Positions 42,593-52,227 are shown, counted from the first letter of the stretch. The stretch is DNA of 64,000 nucleotides from Vibrio hippocampi (GCF_921292975.1 NZ_CAKLCM010000002.1:2351901-2415900); one strand, 5' to 3'. The notes: a model not told the origin generated them from the sequence alone. Numbers and translations: made by a program.

Positions 42593-43627
42593 ATGAAATT
42601 TAAGCGAATTGCGCTCACTATTCTGCCGCTTATACTGCTGCAAGCGTGTTCTGTATTCAAGCCTCAAGGAGATGAAAACATCTCTGAAACACCATTGGCA
42701 GAACTTGCACAACCTGATTCCATTACCACCCCTTCTTTTGTATTGCGAGGTCAGGCGGTGATCGGTCATGAAGTACAAACCATCCAGCCTTGTGGCAGCC
42801 AACATCAATATTGGCTGCAATTGCCCGCAGACATCAAACCCCTAGCCGCCGCTTTGACCACCTCTCCTTACCAGCCGATGTATGCGGAAGTCATTGGGCA
42901 TCTTGAAGCACCAAGCCACCGAGGCTTTGACTCCGATTACACCGCTCGATTTGTGGTTGAACAGATCAATATATTATCCGCTGAGAATCCAAACCGTTGT
43001 AAGACGCCTTTGCGCTCGACCCGTGTGTTTGGTAATGAGCCTTTTTGGTCATTAGAGTTTCAAAAGGCTGAACAGGCACAATTTTCTAAGATGGGGGGCG
43101 AGAAAACCAATCTGCTCCTCAAGCAAGCACAACGCTCAACGGATTACCGTCGCTATGAGTTCGACAATGCCAATCTCATCATGAGTCATGAGATATGTCA
43201 GGATGGTATGAGTGATTCTCTATACGGTTGGGCGGCTTCTCTATCGGTCACCGACGGCAATTACAAAGGGTGTGCAACCTTATCTAACCAAGATCCAACA
43301 CTTGTCTGGAGTGGAAACTACACGGCACAATCAACGCAATCACAGGGGGTTAGCGTCTCTCTAGATCTAGATACCGATCATTCGGCACTGGTGCGGTATG
43401 AATATAGTGACAATACTCCCGCCATTGAAGAGCGTGGCTTTTGGCAGCAGATCAACAACAAACAAGTACTGGTGGTTATGACAAGGCACCAGCAACAATA
43501 TTTGGTCTCTCAACGGGTGTTTACTTTGGAGGCTGACAAGCTGATCGCCAAAAATGAAAGGGTGGGAGAGATCCTCTACCCCATCGCTGATGGCGGCTTA
43601 GTGCTATTCAAGAGCTTGGCTCAATGA
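42593..43627 (+). CDS. COG3650-type lipoprotein
   Basis: Lipoprotein of 344 residues of unknown function. The signal sequence ends in lipobox LLQAC (Cys about residue 19). The C-terminal two-thirds contain VFGNEPFWSLEFQ, a signature of COG3650-type membrane-associated proteins, and a DGMSDSLYGWAASL segment near the family cysteine. Its stop overlaps the start of the DTW gene by four bases (ATGA). Confidence 0.8.
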   Translation: MKFKRIALTILPLILLQACSVFKPQGDENISETPLAELAQPDSITTPSFVLRGQAVIGHEVQTIQPCGSQHQYWLQLPADIKPLAAALTTSPYQPMYAEVIGHLEAPSHRGFDSDYTARFVVEQINILSAENPNRCKTPLRSTRVFGNEPFWSLEFQKAEQAQFSKMGGEKTNLLLKQAQRSTDYRRYEFDNANLIMSHEICQDGMSDSLYGWAASLSVTDGNYKGCATLSNQDPTLVWSGNYTAQSTQSQGVSVSLDLDTDHSALVRYEYSDNTPAIEERGFWQQINNKQVLVVMTRHQQQYLVSQRVFTLEADKLIAKNERVGEILYPIADGGLVLFKSLAQ

Positions 43628-44205
43628 TCGCCGCTTGTAAACAGTGTGGACTTATCCACAACTGCTACTGCCAAGCGATCCCCAAGATCGCTTGTGATCT
43701 TTATATCACCTTGCTCACCCATGAGAACGAGTTACTCCGAGCTACGAACACTGGTCATTTGGCAAAAAAGGTATTGAAGCACTGCGAAGTAGAGATCTGG
43801 CAACGCAAACAGCCTATTCAGGCGCTTGCAAGCGATCGTATCCCCATGTTGCTATTTCCTGATGACGACAGTCGCGCCTTCAATGACTTATCGGTTGATG
43901 AGATCGCTCAAGCACAGTTTATTGTGCTTGACGCTACCTGGCAGGAAGCGAAAAAAATGCTAAATAGAACACCTGAACTCAAGCAATTGCCTAAGGTGAT
44001 GATCAGCAGTAATACTGAATCAAGTTACGCCTTGAGACGTAATCAAGAGAAAGGCAATTTATGCACTTACGAGGTCGCGGCTCAGATGGTAGAACAGCTC
44101 GGTGACGCCTCTCAATCAGACAAGATGATGACCTTCTTTAATTATTACCTAGCTTGCTTCCAAGCGGAACGAAGTGGTCATCAGTACAAAAATAGCACCG
44201 TATAA
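43624..44205 (+). CDS. DTW-domain tRNA-uridine aminocarboxypropyltransferase
   Basis: Probable tRNA acp3U47-forming enzyme (TapT/YfiP family), which transfers the aminocarboxypropyl group from SAM to a tRNA uridine. The 193-residue protein has an N-terminal cysteine cluster CKQCGLIHNCYC. The DTW motif appears as LDATWQEAKKM and is followed by YALRRNQEKGNLCTYE. It overlaps the preceding lipoprotein gene by four bases. Its last codons overlap a hairpin that looks like the terminator of convergent yigB. Confidence 0.88.
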   Translation: MIAACKQCGLIHNCYCQAIPKIACDLYITLLTHENELLRATNTGHLAKKVLKHCEVEIWQRKQPIQALASDRIPMLLFPDDDSRAFNDLSVDEIAQAQFIVLDATWQEAKKMLNRTPELKQLPKVMISSNTESSYALRRNQEKGNLCTYEVAAQMVEQLGDASQSDKMMTFFNYYLACFQAERSGHQYKNSTV

Positions 44206-44217
44206 CTGCGGTGCTAT
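44188..44217 (-). terminator. Terminator of yigB inside the DTW gene end
   Basis: A 9-bp stem ATAGCACCG/CGGTGCTAT with an 8-base loop. On the minus strand it is followed by a T-run (44188-44192). It overlaps the last codons and stop of the convergent DTW gene. Confidence 0.7.
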
Positions 44218-44251
44218 CTATCCGTGTTATCACTGGTGAGTAGAGTCGTCG

Positions 44252-44971
44252 TTAAGGAAGTAGTGTTAATAGAGATGATAGCGAGGATATTTCAATATCA
44301 GGTAACACCTTAAGCCTTGAGCTTTCTAATGGCGTCACGCCTCTATCATTGAACCAGCAGGCAAGTAGCCCATGTCTTTTCGCGCCCCCCACATCCGTGA
44401 CACAGTGGTCGCCGACATGCAAAATACGCTGCTTGGGCAGATCTAGAAACTCAACCGCCTTATCAAACATATCCGCCTCTGGTTTTGCCCGACCGTCAGG
44501 ACCCGCTTTAAGTATTAATGAAAAATAGTGACTCAAGCCAATCTTCTCTACGTTAACATTGCCATTGGTAATAGCGACAAGAGGCATATTGCGACTCAAT
44601 TGAGATAAAACGTCGTGTGTTTCACATGGAACATCAAACTCATTGCGCCAAGTTAACACCATGTCGATCAACTGCTGTGCTACGGATTGAGCTTTAGGAT
44701 CATCGTAACCCAAATGCCCCAAACCCTGTCTTAGTTGCTGAAAGCGCCAACGGGTAACATCGTGTTTAAGTGTGTCATCTTGCTTTAAAACCTGCTGTTT
44801 ACAGTCCTGCCACTGCTGCTTGGTCCAGTTTTGACTGATTGGATGTTGGCTAAACAGCCACTCTGCCGCTAACGTCTCAACTCGTTGGATGACAGGGCGG
44901 TTATCATACAAGGTGTCATCAAGATCAAAGGTCATGGCCTGAACCGTCGGTATATTGCGATAAAAGCGCAT
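44252..44971 (-). CDS. yigB: HAD phosphatase YigB
   Basis: HAD hydrolase; E. coli YigB dephosphorylates a riboflavin precursor (5-amino-6-(5-phosphoribitylamino)uracil). The 239-residue protein has motif I FDLDDTLYDN, motif II AITNGN and motif IV HVGDHCVTDV. It follows xerC directly, with adjacent stop and start. The dapF-DUF484-xerC-yigB order matches E. coli. Confidence 0.93.
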   Translation of the reverse strand: MRFYRNIPTVQAMTFDLDDTLYDNRPVIQRVETLAAEWLFSQHPISQNWTKQQWQDCKQQVLKQDDTLKHDVTRWRFQQLRQGLGHLGYDDPKAQSVAQQLIDMVLTWRNEFDVPCETHDVLSQLSRNMPLVAITNGNVNVEKIGLSHYFSLILKAGPDGRAKPEADMFDKAVEFLDLPKQRILHVGDHCVTDVGGAKRHGLLACWFNDRGVTPLESSRLKVLPDIEISSLSSLLTLLP

Positions 44972-45895
44972 TTAGTCGTCCTTTTTCTTATGAGCCCTTG
45001 GGTGAGCCTGATCGTACGCTTGAGCTAAGTGTTGAAAATCAAGGTGGGTATAAATTTGAGTCGTAGAAATATTTTCATGCCCCAACAACTCCTGCACCGC
45101 CCTTAGGTTACTGCTCGACTCTAACATATGAGTCGCAAACGAATGGCGCAATTTATGGGGACTGACATGACTCGCTAAGGACTGTTTTTGTCCCCACTCC
45201 GACATACGCTTTTGCACGTTTCTATGGGAAATTCGCTGCCCAAGCTTAGAGACAAACAGTGCTTTCTCTTCCGATTTAGCAAACTGGCTTCTTACCTTCA
45301 GCCATTTCTTCACCCATTCGGTCGCTTTGCCTGCAAACGGAACTTTACGCTCCTTGTCACCTTTACCGATGACACGGATTTCACCACTAAAGGTGTTAAT
45401 GTCCTTAACGTTAATCGAGATCATCTCAGCTAGGCGCAAACCAGCACCGTACATTAACTCCATCATGGCACGGTCACGAATGGCTAAAGGATCGTCCTCA
45501 TTCACCTCAAGTAACTGAGTGACTTCATCAATATCGAGATTTTTGGGTAAAGGGCGCTGCTTTCTTGGTGCACTGACCCCTTTAGCAGGGTTCGCACTCA
45601 ACTCACCTCTCAAGATAAGAAAATCAAAAAAGCTTCTGAGTGACGAGAGTCGAGTAGCAATACTACTGGCTTTCATTCCCTCACGCATGCCTTTACTGGC
45701 TAGTTGTCTTACCCAACCAGCATCCACTTGCTGCCAATTTTTCACCCCCATGGTTGCCAAATGTTCTGCCATAGTATGAAGTTGCTGGCGATAGTTGCGC
45801 TGGGTATGCAGACTTAAGCCTTTTTCGCTATGTAGGTATTGATAAAAACGCTCAAGGGGTTGAGCAAGACCGTCAGGCAGTGTGGGATTCGACAT
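44972..45895 (-). CDS. xerC: Site-specific tyrosine recombinase XerC
   Basis: Recombinase that with XerD resolves chromosome dimers at dif during division. It has 307 residues with an N-terminal core-binding domain and a C-terminal catalytic domain. The latter shows MMELMYGAGLRLAE, HKLRHSFATHML and a C-terminal nucleophile in TTQIYTHLD. I use the ATG at 45895; the longer frame to 45907 is less likely. It overlaps the end of the DUF484 gene. This is the housekeeping recombinase, not a mobile-element integrase. Confidence 0.97.
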   Translation of the reverse strand: MSNPTLPDGLAQPLERFYQYLHSEKGLSLHTQRNYRQQLHTMAEHLATMGVKNWQQVDAGWVRQLASKGMREGMKASSIATRLSSLRSFFDFLILRGELSANPAKGVSAPRKQRPLPKNLDIDEVTQLLEVNEDDPLAIRDRAMMELMYGAGLRLAEMISINVKDINTFSGEIRVIGKGDKERKVPFAGKATEWVKKWLKVRSQFAKSEEKALFVSKLGQRISHRNVQKRMSEWGQKQSLASHVSPHKLRHSFATHMLESSSNLRAVQELLGHENISTTQIYTHLDFQHLAQAYDQAHPRAHKKKDD

Positions 45896-46598
45896 GAACA
45901 TCCTCATTTGATTGCCATTCTAGGCTCTCACACAGGTAAGAAACTAGCATAGCCAAGTGTCTTAAGAATAGAGTATCCATATCAGGTTGGAAATGCCCAC
46001 CTTCATCACTGGAAAAAATCAAGAAACCTTGAGCAAACTGACGCTTCAAAGGCATGACAACATAAGAGCCCATTTCTGGCACTGGGTGTTGACCAAATAA
46101 TAGCTGTCGGTCTGCCTGTCTCAGTCGTCCTAAATAGGCCGCTTTACCATTCAAATGATTAGTATTAAAGCGTTGCCAGTTTTCCATAGAGATAGCATGA
46201 GTGTCGTCCTTATGGTTTAACAGTTTGACATAGCCTTTCAAGCCTAAGTCATGGGCAGTGGCTTCAATCGCCCTCACCACACTCGGCAAGTTGCTGCACT
46301 TCAATAGCGCCTCTTGCAGAGCCATAAACTCATAAAAGGTTTTATCGTTGCGTGCTGCCAGAGACATTAAGGTCGTGATTTCTTCTTCTAGTGCCTCGAT
46401 ACGTTCGCGCTGTCTTTGCAGTTGGACACCAACTAATGAAACCGTACCTTGTTGATGACAAGGTAAGGACAGGGTCTCAACTAACGACTCTCGGTCTTTA
46501 AAGAAGTCTGGATGATCCGCGAGATATTGAGCGATCACTTCTTCAGTTAGATAATTGGCTTCAAATTCAGACAAAACGGTCCCTTTCTTTTCCGACAT
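45873..46598 (-). CDS. DUF484 family protein
   Basis: Function unknown; 241 residues. The N-terminal YLTEEVIAQYLADHPDFF is the family start, followed by a coiled-coil stretch (about residues 60-85, QLQRQRERIEALEEEI) and a GAF-like domain. It sits between dapF and xerC as in E. coli and overlaps xerC. Its start codon falls in one of two TCCGACATAA copies 20 bases apart. Confidence 0.9.
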   Translation of the reverse strand: MSEKKGTVLSEFEANYLTEEVIAQYLADHPDFFKDRESLVETLSLPCHQQGTVSLVGVQLQRQRERIEALEEEITTLMSLAARNDKTFYEFMALQEALLKCSNLPSVVRAIEATAHDLGLKGYVKLLNHKDDTHAISMENWQRFNTNHLNGKAAYLGRLRQADRQLLFGQHPVPEMGSYVVMPLKRQFAQGFLIFSSDEGGHFQPDMDTLFLRHLAMLVSYLCESLEWQSNEDVHVESHTA

Positions 46599-46615
46599 AA
46601 CACTTTCTATTCCGA

Positions 46616-46650
46616 CATAAAAATAGCGGGTCAGTGAGGTGCTGACCCGC
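46616..46650 (-). terminator. Terminator between dapF and DUF484
   Basis: Perfect 9-bp stem GCGGGTCAG/CTGACCCGC with a 7-base loop, followed on the minus strand by TATTTTTATG. It should separate lysA-dapF from DUF484-xerC-yigB, at least partly. Confidence 0.85.
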
Positions 46651-46709
46651 CGTTAGTATAACCAAATGTCGCCGGAAGAGGCAGGCAACATGATTTTTCT
46701 GTTATTGAC

Positions 46710-47540
46710 TTAACAAGATATCTGACCATCGAAGACATGAGCGGCAGCACCTCTCATATACAAAGGATGCCCCTCTCCTTTCCAAGAGATATCTAAATCA
46801 CCGCCAGTTAAGTGAACCTTAACATTTTCGTTTAGCAAGCCTTGGGCAATACCCACAGCGACGGCACCACAAGCACCACTGCCGCATGCTTGAGTCTCTC
46901 CCGCTCCGCGCTCATAGACTCTGAGCTTGACCTCATTGCGACTTATCACCTGCATAAAACCTACATTAACGCGCTCAGGGAAGCGTTCATGGGACTCTAA
47001 ACTGGGTCCCAAGGTTGCTACGTTAGCGGTATCCACATCGTCAACTACAGTGACGACATGAGGATTCCCCATGCTCACCGCACCACAAAACAGCGTGGCG
47101 TCATTAGTTCGTAGAATATAGGTTTTTTCTTTCTGTTTGGCTTTGAATGGGATCTTGTTCGGCTCAAATTCTGGCTTGCCCATATTCACGGTCACTAAGC
47201 CATTTTCTTCGATTTTAAGCACCATTTTGCCCTTTTTGGTGCTGACGTTGACACTGTATTTATTGGTCAAGCCTTTCATTTGCACAAAGCGAGCAAAACA
47301 GCGGGCACCGTTACCACACTGCTCTACTTCACTACCATCAGCATTAAAGATTCGGTAGTGAAAATCCGTTTCCGGATCATAAGGTGCTTCCACGATCAGC
47401 AATTGGTCGAAACCTACTCCCGTGTGACGATCCGCCAAGCGACGAATCAAGTCTGGTGAAAAAAACACGTTTTGAGTAATACAATCAACAACCATAAAGT
47501 CATTGCCCAAACCGTGCATTTTAGAGAAGTGAAAATGCAT
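46710..47540 (-). CDS. dapF: Diaminopimelate epimerase
   Basis: Interconverts LL- and meso-diaminopimelate for lysine and peptidoglycan synthesis without a cofactor. The two catalytic cysteines are in QCGNGARC (first Cys about residue 75) and ACGSGACG (about 219). The ATG at 47540 gives 276 residues and the standard start [12 protein letters not shown]; the frame is open to 47630 inside lysA. It follows lysA after 10 bases. Confidence 0.98.
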   Translation of the reverse strand: MHFHFSKMHGLGNDFMVVDCITQNVFFSPDLIRRLADRHTGVGFDQLLIVEAPYDPETDFHYRIFNADGSEVEQCGNGARCFARFVQMKGLTNKYSVNVSTKKGKMVLKIEENGLVTVNMGKPEFEPNKIPFKAKQKEKTYILRTNDATLFCGAVSMGNPHVVTVVDDVDTANVATLGPSLESHERFPERVNVGFMQVISRNEVKLRVYERGAGETQACGSGACGAVAVGIAQGLLNENVKVHLTGGDLDISWKGEGHPLYMRGAAAHVFDGQISC

Positions 47541-47550
47541 AAAACTATTA

Positions 47551-48804
47551 TTACTCCGGTAAAAGCGCTTCGAGTTCCCACAAGCTAGAGAGCGATTCTC
47601 TTTGGCGAACAATGTGAGCTTTATCGCCATCCACCATGATCTCGGCGACTCTCGGTCTAGTATTGTAGTTTGAAGACATCACAAAGCCGTATGCACCAGC
47701 AGAACGAACTGCCAGAAGGTCTTCTGCCTCAAGCACCAATTGACGGTCTTTACCAATAAAATCGCCGGTTTCACAAATTGGACCGACTAAATCGTAAGTC
47801 ACCGCTTCTCCTTCGCGAGGAGCAACAGGCACAATGTCTTGCCAAGCTGAATATAAGGCAGGGCGCATCAAATCATTCATCGCCGCATCAACAATCGCGA
47901 AGTTCTTGTGCTCTGTGTGCTTCAAGAATTCTACTTTCGTCACCAAAACCCCCGCATTGGCTGCAATGGCTCGACCCGGTTCAAAAATCAGTTCGAGATC
48001 AGGGTGATTATTCAATCGAGCAAGCAAAGCCTTGGCATAATCTGAAGGCTGAGGCGGTTGTTCGTCACGATAGACCACACCTAAACCACCACCGACATCT
48101 AGATGCTTAATATTGATGCCTTTCTCTTTCAAGTTATCAATCAAAGCTAAAAGACGATCTGTGGCATCAATGAACGGGTCAATCTCGGTTAACTGAGAGC
48201 CAATGTGGCAATCAATGCCTTTAACATCGAGGTGCTCCAAGCTAGCCGCAAACTGATATACCTCAAGCGCACGGTCAAAAGCGATTCCAAACTTGTTATC
48301 ACGCAAGCCAGTAGAAATATAAGGGTGCGTCTTTGCATCAACGTCCGGGTTAATTCGTAGCGAGATTGGCGCAACAACACCCATCTTGTTTGCCACTTCA
48401 TTCAGTCGTTCTAGCTCTGGCTCTGATTCTACATTGAAGCATTTAATACCAAGCTCTAGCGCACGCTGCATTTCTTGTGCCGTTTTACCCACACCAGAAA
48501 ACACCACTTTTTTTGGATTGCCACCGGCTGCAACCACACGCTCCAATTCACCACCAGATACAATATCAAAGCCAGAACCTAGGCGAGCAAGTACATTCAG
48601 AACACCAAGATTAGAGTTTGCCTTAACTGCATAACAAACAAGATGTGGATGGTCGCCAACTGATTTATCAAAGGCATTCCAGTGACGCTCTAGCGTCGCA
48701 CGCGAATACACATAAAGAGGTGTACCAAACTCAGAGGCAAGTTGTGTAAGTGACGTATTTTCGGCCCAAAGTTGACCATCGTCCTGATAGTTAAAATAAT
48801 CCAA
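47551..48804 (-). CDS. lysA: Diaminopimelate decarboxylase
   Basis: PLP enzyme that converts meso-diaminopimelate to lysine. The PLP lysine is K61 in [14 protein letters not shown], the glycine loop DVGGGLG, the phosphate-binding [11 protein letters not shown] and the active-site CETGDF follow. The 417-residue length is standard. In the conserved cyaY-lptM-lysA-dapF neighbourhood; the divergent or E. coli-type LysR control gene is absent. Confidence 0.98.
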   Translation of the reverse strand: MDYFNYQDDGQLWAENTSLTQLASEFGTPLYVYSRATLERHWNAFDKSVGDHPHLVCYAVKANSNLGVLNVLARLGSGFDIVSGGELERVVAAGGNPKKVVFSGVGKTAQEMQRALELGIKCFNVESEPELERLNEVANKMGVVAPISLRINPDVDAKTHPYISTGLRDNKFGIAFDRALEVYQFAASLEHLDVKGIDCHIGSQLTEIDPFIDATDRLLALIDNLKEKGINIKHLDVGGGLGVVYRDEQPPQPSDYAKALLARLNNHPDLELIFEPGRAIAANAGVLVTKVEFLKHTEHKNFAIVDAAMNDLMRPALYSAWQDIVPVAPREGEAVTYDLVGPICETGDFIGKDRQLVLEAEDLLAVRSAGAYGFVMSSNYNTRPRVAEIMVDGDKAHIVRQRESLSSLWELEALLPE

Positions 48805-48832
48805 TGCTTGTATCCCTTAATTCTTGATATTG

Positions 48833-48952
48833 CTATTGTGCTTGCGAGTTGGTTGGTGGTGCTTCATCAGGTAAGTAAAGAGGTCCCATTTGACCGCACC
48901 CTGATAACGTCACCGCAACTAAAATAAAAAAAGCAGAGATTGTCTTTTTCAT
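48833..48952 (-). CDS. lptM: LPS-assembly lipoprotein LptM (YifL)
   Basis: Very small outer-membrane lipoprotein (39 residues) that in E. coli assists disulfide maturation of LptD. The signal sequence ends in lipobox LSGCGQMGPLYLP, with Cys about 19; CGxxGPLYxP is the family hallmark. The ATG at 48952 matches the family; the longer open frame is not used. It is first in the lptM-lysA-dapF operon and divergent from cyaY. Confidence 0.92.
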   Translation of the reverse strand: MKKTISAFFILVAVTLSGCGQMGPLYLPDEAPPTNSQAQ

Positions 48953-49027
48953 AGCGTTGATCGTGATAATTAATTCAATGCCCCCTATAATCGCACCAAG
49001 AATGAGAAAAGCAATAGGAACACTGAA

Positions 49028-49342
49028 ATGAACGACACGGAATTTCATCAACTTGTCGATAAAAAGATGCAAATCATCGAAGAGATGATTGATGACTCTG
49101 AAGCAGATATCGATTACGAGGTGTCTGGCAATGTTATGACACTAGAATTTGAAGATCGCAGTCAGATTATTATTAACCGCCAAGAACCAATGCATGAGAT
49201 TTGGTTGGCTTCCAAATCGGGTGGTTTTCACTTTAAATTGATCGAGGATACTTGGGTTTGTTCAAAGACCGGGTTGGAATTGATCGAGATGGTTAAACAA
49301 GAGTGCGTCAAACACGCTGATGAAGAGATTGATTGGGCCTAG
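49028..49342 (+). CDS. cyaY: Frataxin-like iron-sulfur cluster protein CyaY
   Basis: Binds iron and modulates the IscS-IscU cluster assembly machine. The 104-residue length is typical. An acidic first helix (EEMIDDSEADIDYE) and the strands VMTLEFEDRSQIIINRQ and EIWLASKSGGFHF are recognisable. It converges on cyaA; both stop codons lie in one palindrome. The short gap to lptM contains both promoters. Confidence 0.95.
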   Translation: MNDTEFHQLVDKKMQIIEEMIDDSEADIDYEVSGNVMTLEFEDRSQIIINRQEPMHEIWLASKSGGFHFKLIEDTWVCSKTGLELIEMVKQECVKHADEEIDWA

Positions 49343-49357
49343 AGCCGAGCTCTAGGC
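49337..49357. terminator. Palindrome spanning the cyaY and cyaA stops
   Basis: A 9-bp perfect stem GCCTAGAGC/GCTCTAGGC with loop CGA. The left arm contains the cyaY TAG and the right arm the cyaA TAG (minus strand). The T-runs are weak, so terminator activity is only likely. Confidence 0.6.
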
Positions 49358-51883
49358 ATTGACAACTTTTGAGTTCTTAGTCGAGGGAGAGGTATCGTTA
49401 CGATAAGGAACGATGTATGCGTCGCCCTCTTCTGGATGAACTATCTGATAATATTGAGGCAGATTGAAATTGATCTGCTTCGCTGCCTGCTCACCAGACT
49501 GACTCACGTTCGATGTATAGAAGTTATTCACACTGGTGATCATCTCATCCTTGCTGCCACGCATCTGATGGTACACTTCAACCTGATTGTTCTCATCAAG
49601 CACATAGATATTGAAGCCATGCTCGGTATCCTCAAAGAAGAACTGAATCAAGCCTTCACTCGCAAATCCATCGACAATCTCAGGTAGCTGATACGCGTCT
49701 TCTCTATCCAACATAAACAGAGGTGAGCCTTTCAGTTTGTTGGAAGAAATACTTCGATAGAAATCGACTGAATTTTCCAGTTTCTGAACCGATACACCAC
49801 GACGTTCGAAGAACAAGCCGTACATTTCATTCGCGAGTTTGATCGCCTTAAAGCGTCGGCGTTTCTCTTGGTCAAGGGGTTTTAAACGCAGGTCAATACA
49901 CTCAGCTAGCAGTTGATAAACGGTATTTCTCAATACACCACGCAGGTTCTCACTGTAGCAGAACACGTCGACCGACTCTGGTGCTAGCGCATCTTGGTGC
50001 ATTTTACTTAAAATGGTCTTTAACGCATCCAACATGGCCGTATCGCCAACAAAGTGCATGGTTCTTACTTCATGCCAAGAGTTGCGGTAAACCAAATCAA
50101 CAGAACCCACTAAACTCTTACCTTGCTCACCAAAGCTCAAAATATCGATATCCTTAGGATCGACTTTATTCGCCTTGATGGGGATCTCACTGGTTGGGTC
50201 ATTTTCAAAATTGATGAACATCGCAAGCTGGCTAATCGCACAAGGATTCGCCAGCGCTTGTAAGCTTGGTCGATGTTTACGTAACGAGAAAGTATTGCGT
50301 AAGTCACTCACCATTTGGTAAAACTTATCGATATCAATCTGCGCTTCACGCACTACGGAGTTCAGGTTGGTCGCTTCTGTGATCAAGCCATTAAAAAATG
50401 CCCACGCCACAAGTTTACTTAGATACTCGTGATGCTCTAACGGTGGCTGACCGATGATTTTTTCAGGGATCAGTGGCTGCTTATACAGATACCATCCAGA
50501 CTTGTAGTTTCGACCCGCAGCTGCCTCGATAAAGGTAAGGTCTGACTCATGCAGATCCGGCGAAATTTGCGGATTCAACAAGGTCACCTTGCCTGGCAGT
50601 TCTTCAAAAGCCGCATACAGCTTACGCGCTAGAATGCTGATATCTTGAGGGCTGATCGCCGAGGTAATATCATTACGGCGTGCAAACTGAATCAAATTAC
50701 GATAGCTCAGCATCAGAGCTTCAAGCAGCGCATTGTGGACAACGACGACTTGCTCAACTTTCCAATTGCGTCGGTTATCCAGCTCTTCAATAAGCTCTTG
50801 AGACCAATTCCAGTCCTGAGTCATCTGCAGCAGTGCTTCACGACGCCAAGCGACAGAGCCCACTCCAGACTCACGAGATAACTTCTCATGAGTTTTAAGA
50901 TAGAAGCAGCGACGCACTAAATCCAAACGCGTTTCGTCACCCACCCTCTCTAAGTAGCGAGTCACTTTCTCAAGCATCAGATAATAGGCATCCATCCCGT
51001 ACAAATCAGGATCATTGGCAAAAAAGCGTCGCTTAGTGTCAATGCTTAATAGTTGAGTATTTGGGTATTCCCAAGAGTATGCCTCTAACAAGATGGCTTT
51101 TAACACCGATTTGTAAGGCGAATCGATACTCTTATATAGCTGCCATAAACTGGAGCCAAAATACTCTTCCGCTGGGATGCGATTTAAACGACCAAAGTCG
51201 ATCCACTCACTGCAGTCAACTTCGCCGCCAGCGCAAAGTTGCGCAACGTATTCTTCATAACACTCTTCCATCTCAGGCGGGACAATTTGCCACAATAGAC
51301 GCTGTCCACCCAACCTTACCGCTGAACGATAAAATTCATCTAGCAAGAGTAAATGCTGAGAAGAGCCACAGTTATCCCCTGTCATCTCTTCTGAAATATT
51401 GGTACGGAAGCGCTGTTCATCCATTAAGAAGAAATTAGCTTCAACCCCTTGGGATTTCGCCCAATCAGTGATGAGTAAGCATTTGTTACTCAGCTTCTCT
51501 CTGTCTTCAGTCGACATATCTGGGGCGATACAAACCCAAATATCTAAATCACTCGATGTACTCTGACCAATAGACGAGGTACTGCCCATCGTATAAAGAC
51601 CCAATATTTGGCTTTGCTCTGGTTGCGGCAATGCTTGTCCAAGCGCGACTTCTGTATCATCGATGAACTTTTGCTGAGTTGGATTAGCGACAAAATTATG
51701 CAGACCCGCTGGCGTCTCGGCATTGAAAAAACCTGGGACAACAGGGTGGTTATAATTAAATAACAGAGGGATAAGATGGAAAACGGTTTGGCCTTGCAGG
51801 TCCATCAGCGCCAGCGCACGATCAATACGCTGCTGATTAAGATTATCTAGCCGTTGGATAATTGTGTGAGTGTAAGCCTGCAA
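49352..51883 (-). CDS. cyaA: Class I adenylate cyclase
   Basis: Makes cyclic AMP for CRP-dependent regulation. The 843-residue length is that of enteric class I enzymes. The catalytic nucleotidyltransferase core lies in the first half, with GSTSSIGQSTSSDLDIW around residues 100-116. The C-terminal half is the regulatory domain that responds to the glucose PTS. It is divergent from hemC, as in E. coli. A candidate promoter lies at 51972-52000. Confidence 0.98.
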   Translation of the reverse strand: MQAYTHTIIQRLDNLNQQRIDRALALMDLQGQTVFHLIPLLFNYNHPVVPGFFNAETPAGLHNFVANPTQQKFIDDTEVALGQALPQPEQSQILGLYTMGSTSSIGQSTSSDLDIWVCIAPDMSTEDREKLSNKCLLITDWAKSQGVEANFFLMDEQRFRTNISEEMTGDNCGSSQHLLLLDEFYRSAVRLGGQRLLWQIVPPEMEECYEEYVAQLCAGGEVDCSEWIDFGRLNRIPAEEYFGSSLWQLYKSIDSPYKSVLKAILLEAYSWEYPNTQLLSIDTKRRFFANDPDLYGMDAYYLMLEKVTRYLERVGDETRLDLVRRCFYLKTHEKLSRESGVGSVAWRREALLQMTQDWNWSQELIEELDNRRNWKVEQVVVVHNALLEALMLSYRNLIQFARRNDITSAISPQDISILARKLYAAFEELPGKVTLLNPQISPDLHESDLTFIEAAAGRNYKSGWYLYKQPLIPEKIIGQPPLEHHEYLSKLVAWAFFNGLITEATNLNSVVREAQIDIDKFYQMVSDLRNTFSLRKHRPSLQALANPCAISQLAMFINFENDPTSEIPIKANKVDPKDIDILSFGEQGKSLVGSVDLVYRNSWHEVRTMHFVGDTAMLDALKTILSKMHQDALAPESVDVFCYSENLRGVLRNTVYQLLAECIDLRLKPLDQEKRRRFKAIKLANEMYGLFFERRGVSVQKLENSVDFYRSISSNKLKGSPLFMLDREDAYQLPEIVDGFASEGLIQFFFEDTEHGFNIYVLDENNQVEVYHQMRGSKDEMITSVNNFYTSNVSQSGEQAAKQINFNLPQYYQIVHPEEGDAYIVPYRNDTSPSTKNSKVVNA

Positions 51884-51949
51884 AGGGTAATCCTAGTTTC
51901 AGTATCGTTGTTTTAATGCGTAGGTTTTGAGCAAACAACACTTCAAAAC

Positions 51950-51971
51950 GTGATCAATGTATCATTTTTAT
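51950..51971 (+). promoter_or_regulatory. Heme-gene element, hemC copy
   Basis: These 22 bases are identical to the minus-strand sequence at 13502-13523 upstream of hemN. Similarity continues for about eight more bases (TTATGTAT against TCATGAAT). Core TGATCAATGTATCA. It lies 257 bases before the hemC start and next to the -10 of the predicted cyaA promoter. Confidence 0.7.
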
Positions 51972-52000
51972 TATGTATGGTAAAGCAAATCGCGGTACAA
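51972..52000 (-). promoter_or_regulatory. Candidate sigma-70 promoter of cyaA
   Basis: On the minus strand TTGTAC (51995-52000), a 17-base spacer and TACATA (51972-51977). The predicted start is about 80 bases before the cyaA ATG. The shared heme-gene element would sit just downstream of the -10. Confidence 0.5.
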
Positions 52001-52227
52001 CATACAGCGATTGGAACATTGACCGTTTCGGCATACTGCACAAATCATAGCGGATAATTCTATCAACCGCTTCCACAACAAATGAGACAAGAGTCACACA
52101 TTGAGTAATCCCCAAGCTATTAAATCAGTTAGAGAAACCTAGCCTCTGGGAAATGATTCATTATTCTTACTGGACAGTGATAGGATTACACCCAATTAGA
52201 CTCATTAGACGTATCAAAGAGAAAATT

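Larger units (their letters stand above)
51884..52227. promoter_or_regulatory. cyaA-hemC divergent promoter region
   Basis: 344 bases without a gene. It holds the cyaA promoter candidate and the 22-bp element shared with hemN. A short frame extending hemC upstream to 52153 is open but unlikely to be used. Confidence 0.65.

Noticed and set aside
44972..45895. Mobile-element integrase
   Set aside because: The tyrosine recombinase is housekeeping XerC in its conserved dapF-DUF484-xerC-yigB context.
51950..51966. CRP site upstream of cyaA
   Set aside because: TGA and TCA are present, but the spacing is 8 instead of 6 and TGTGA is incomplete.
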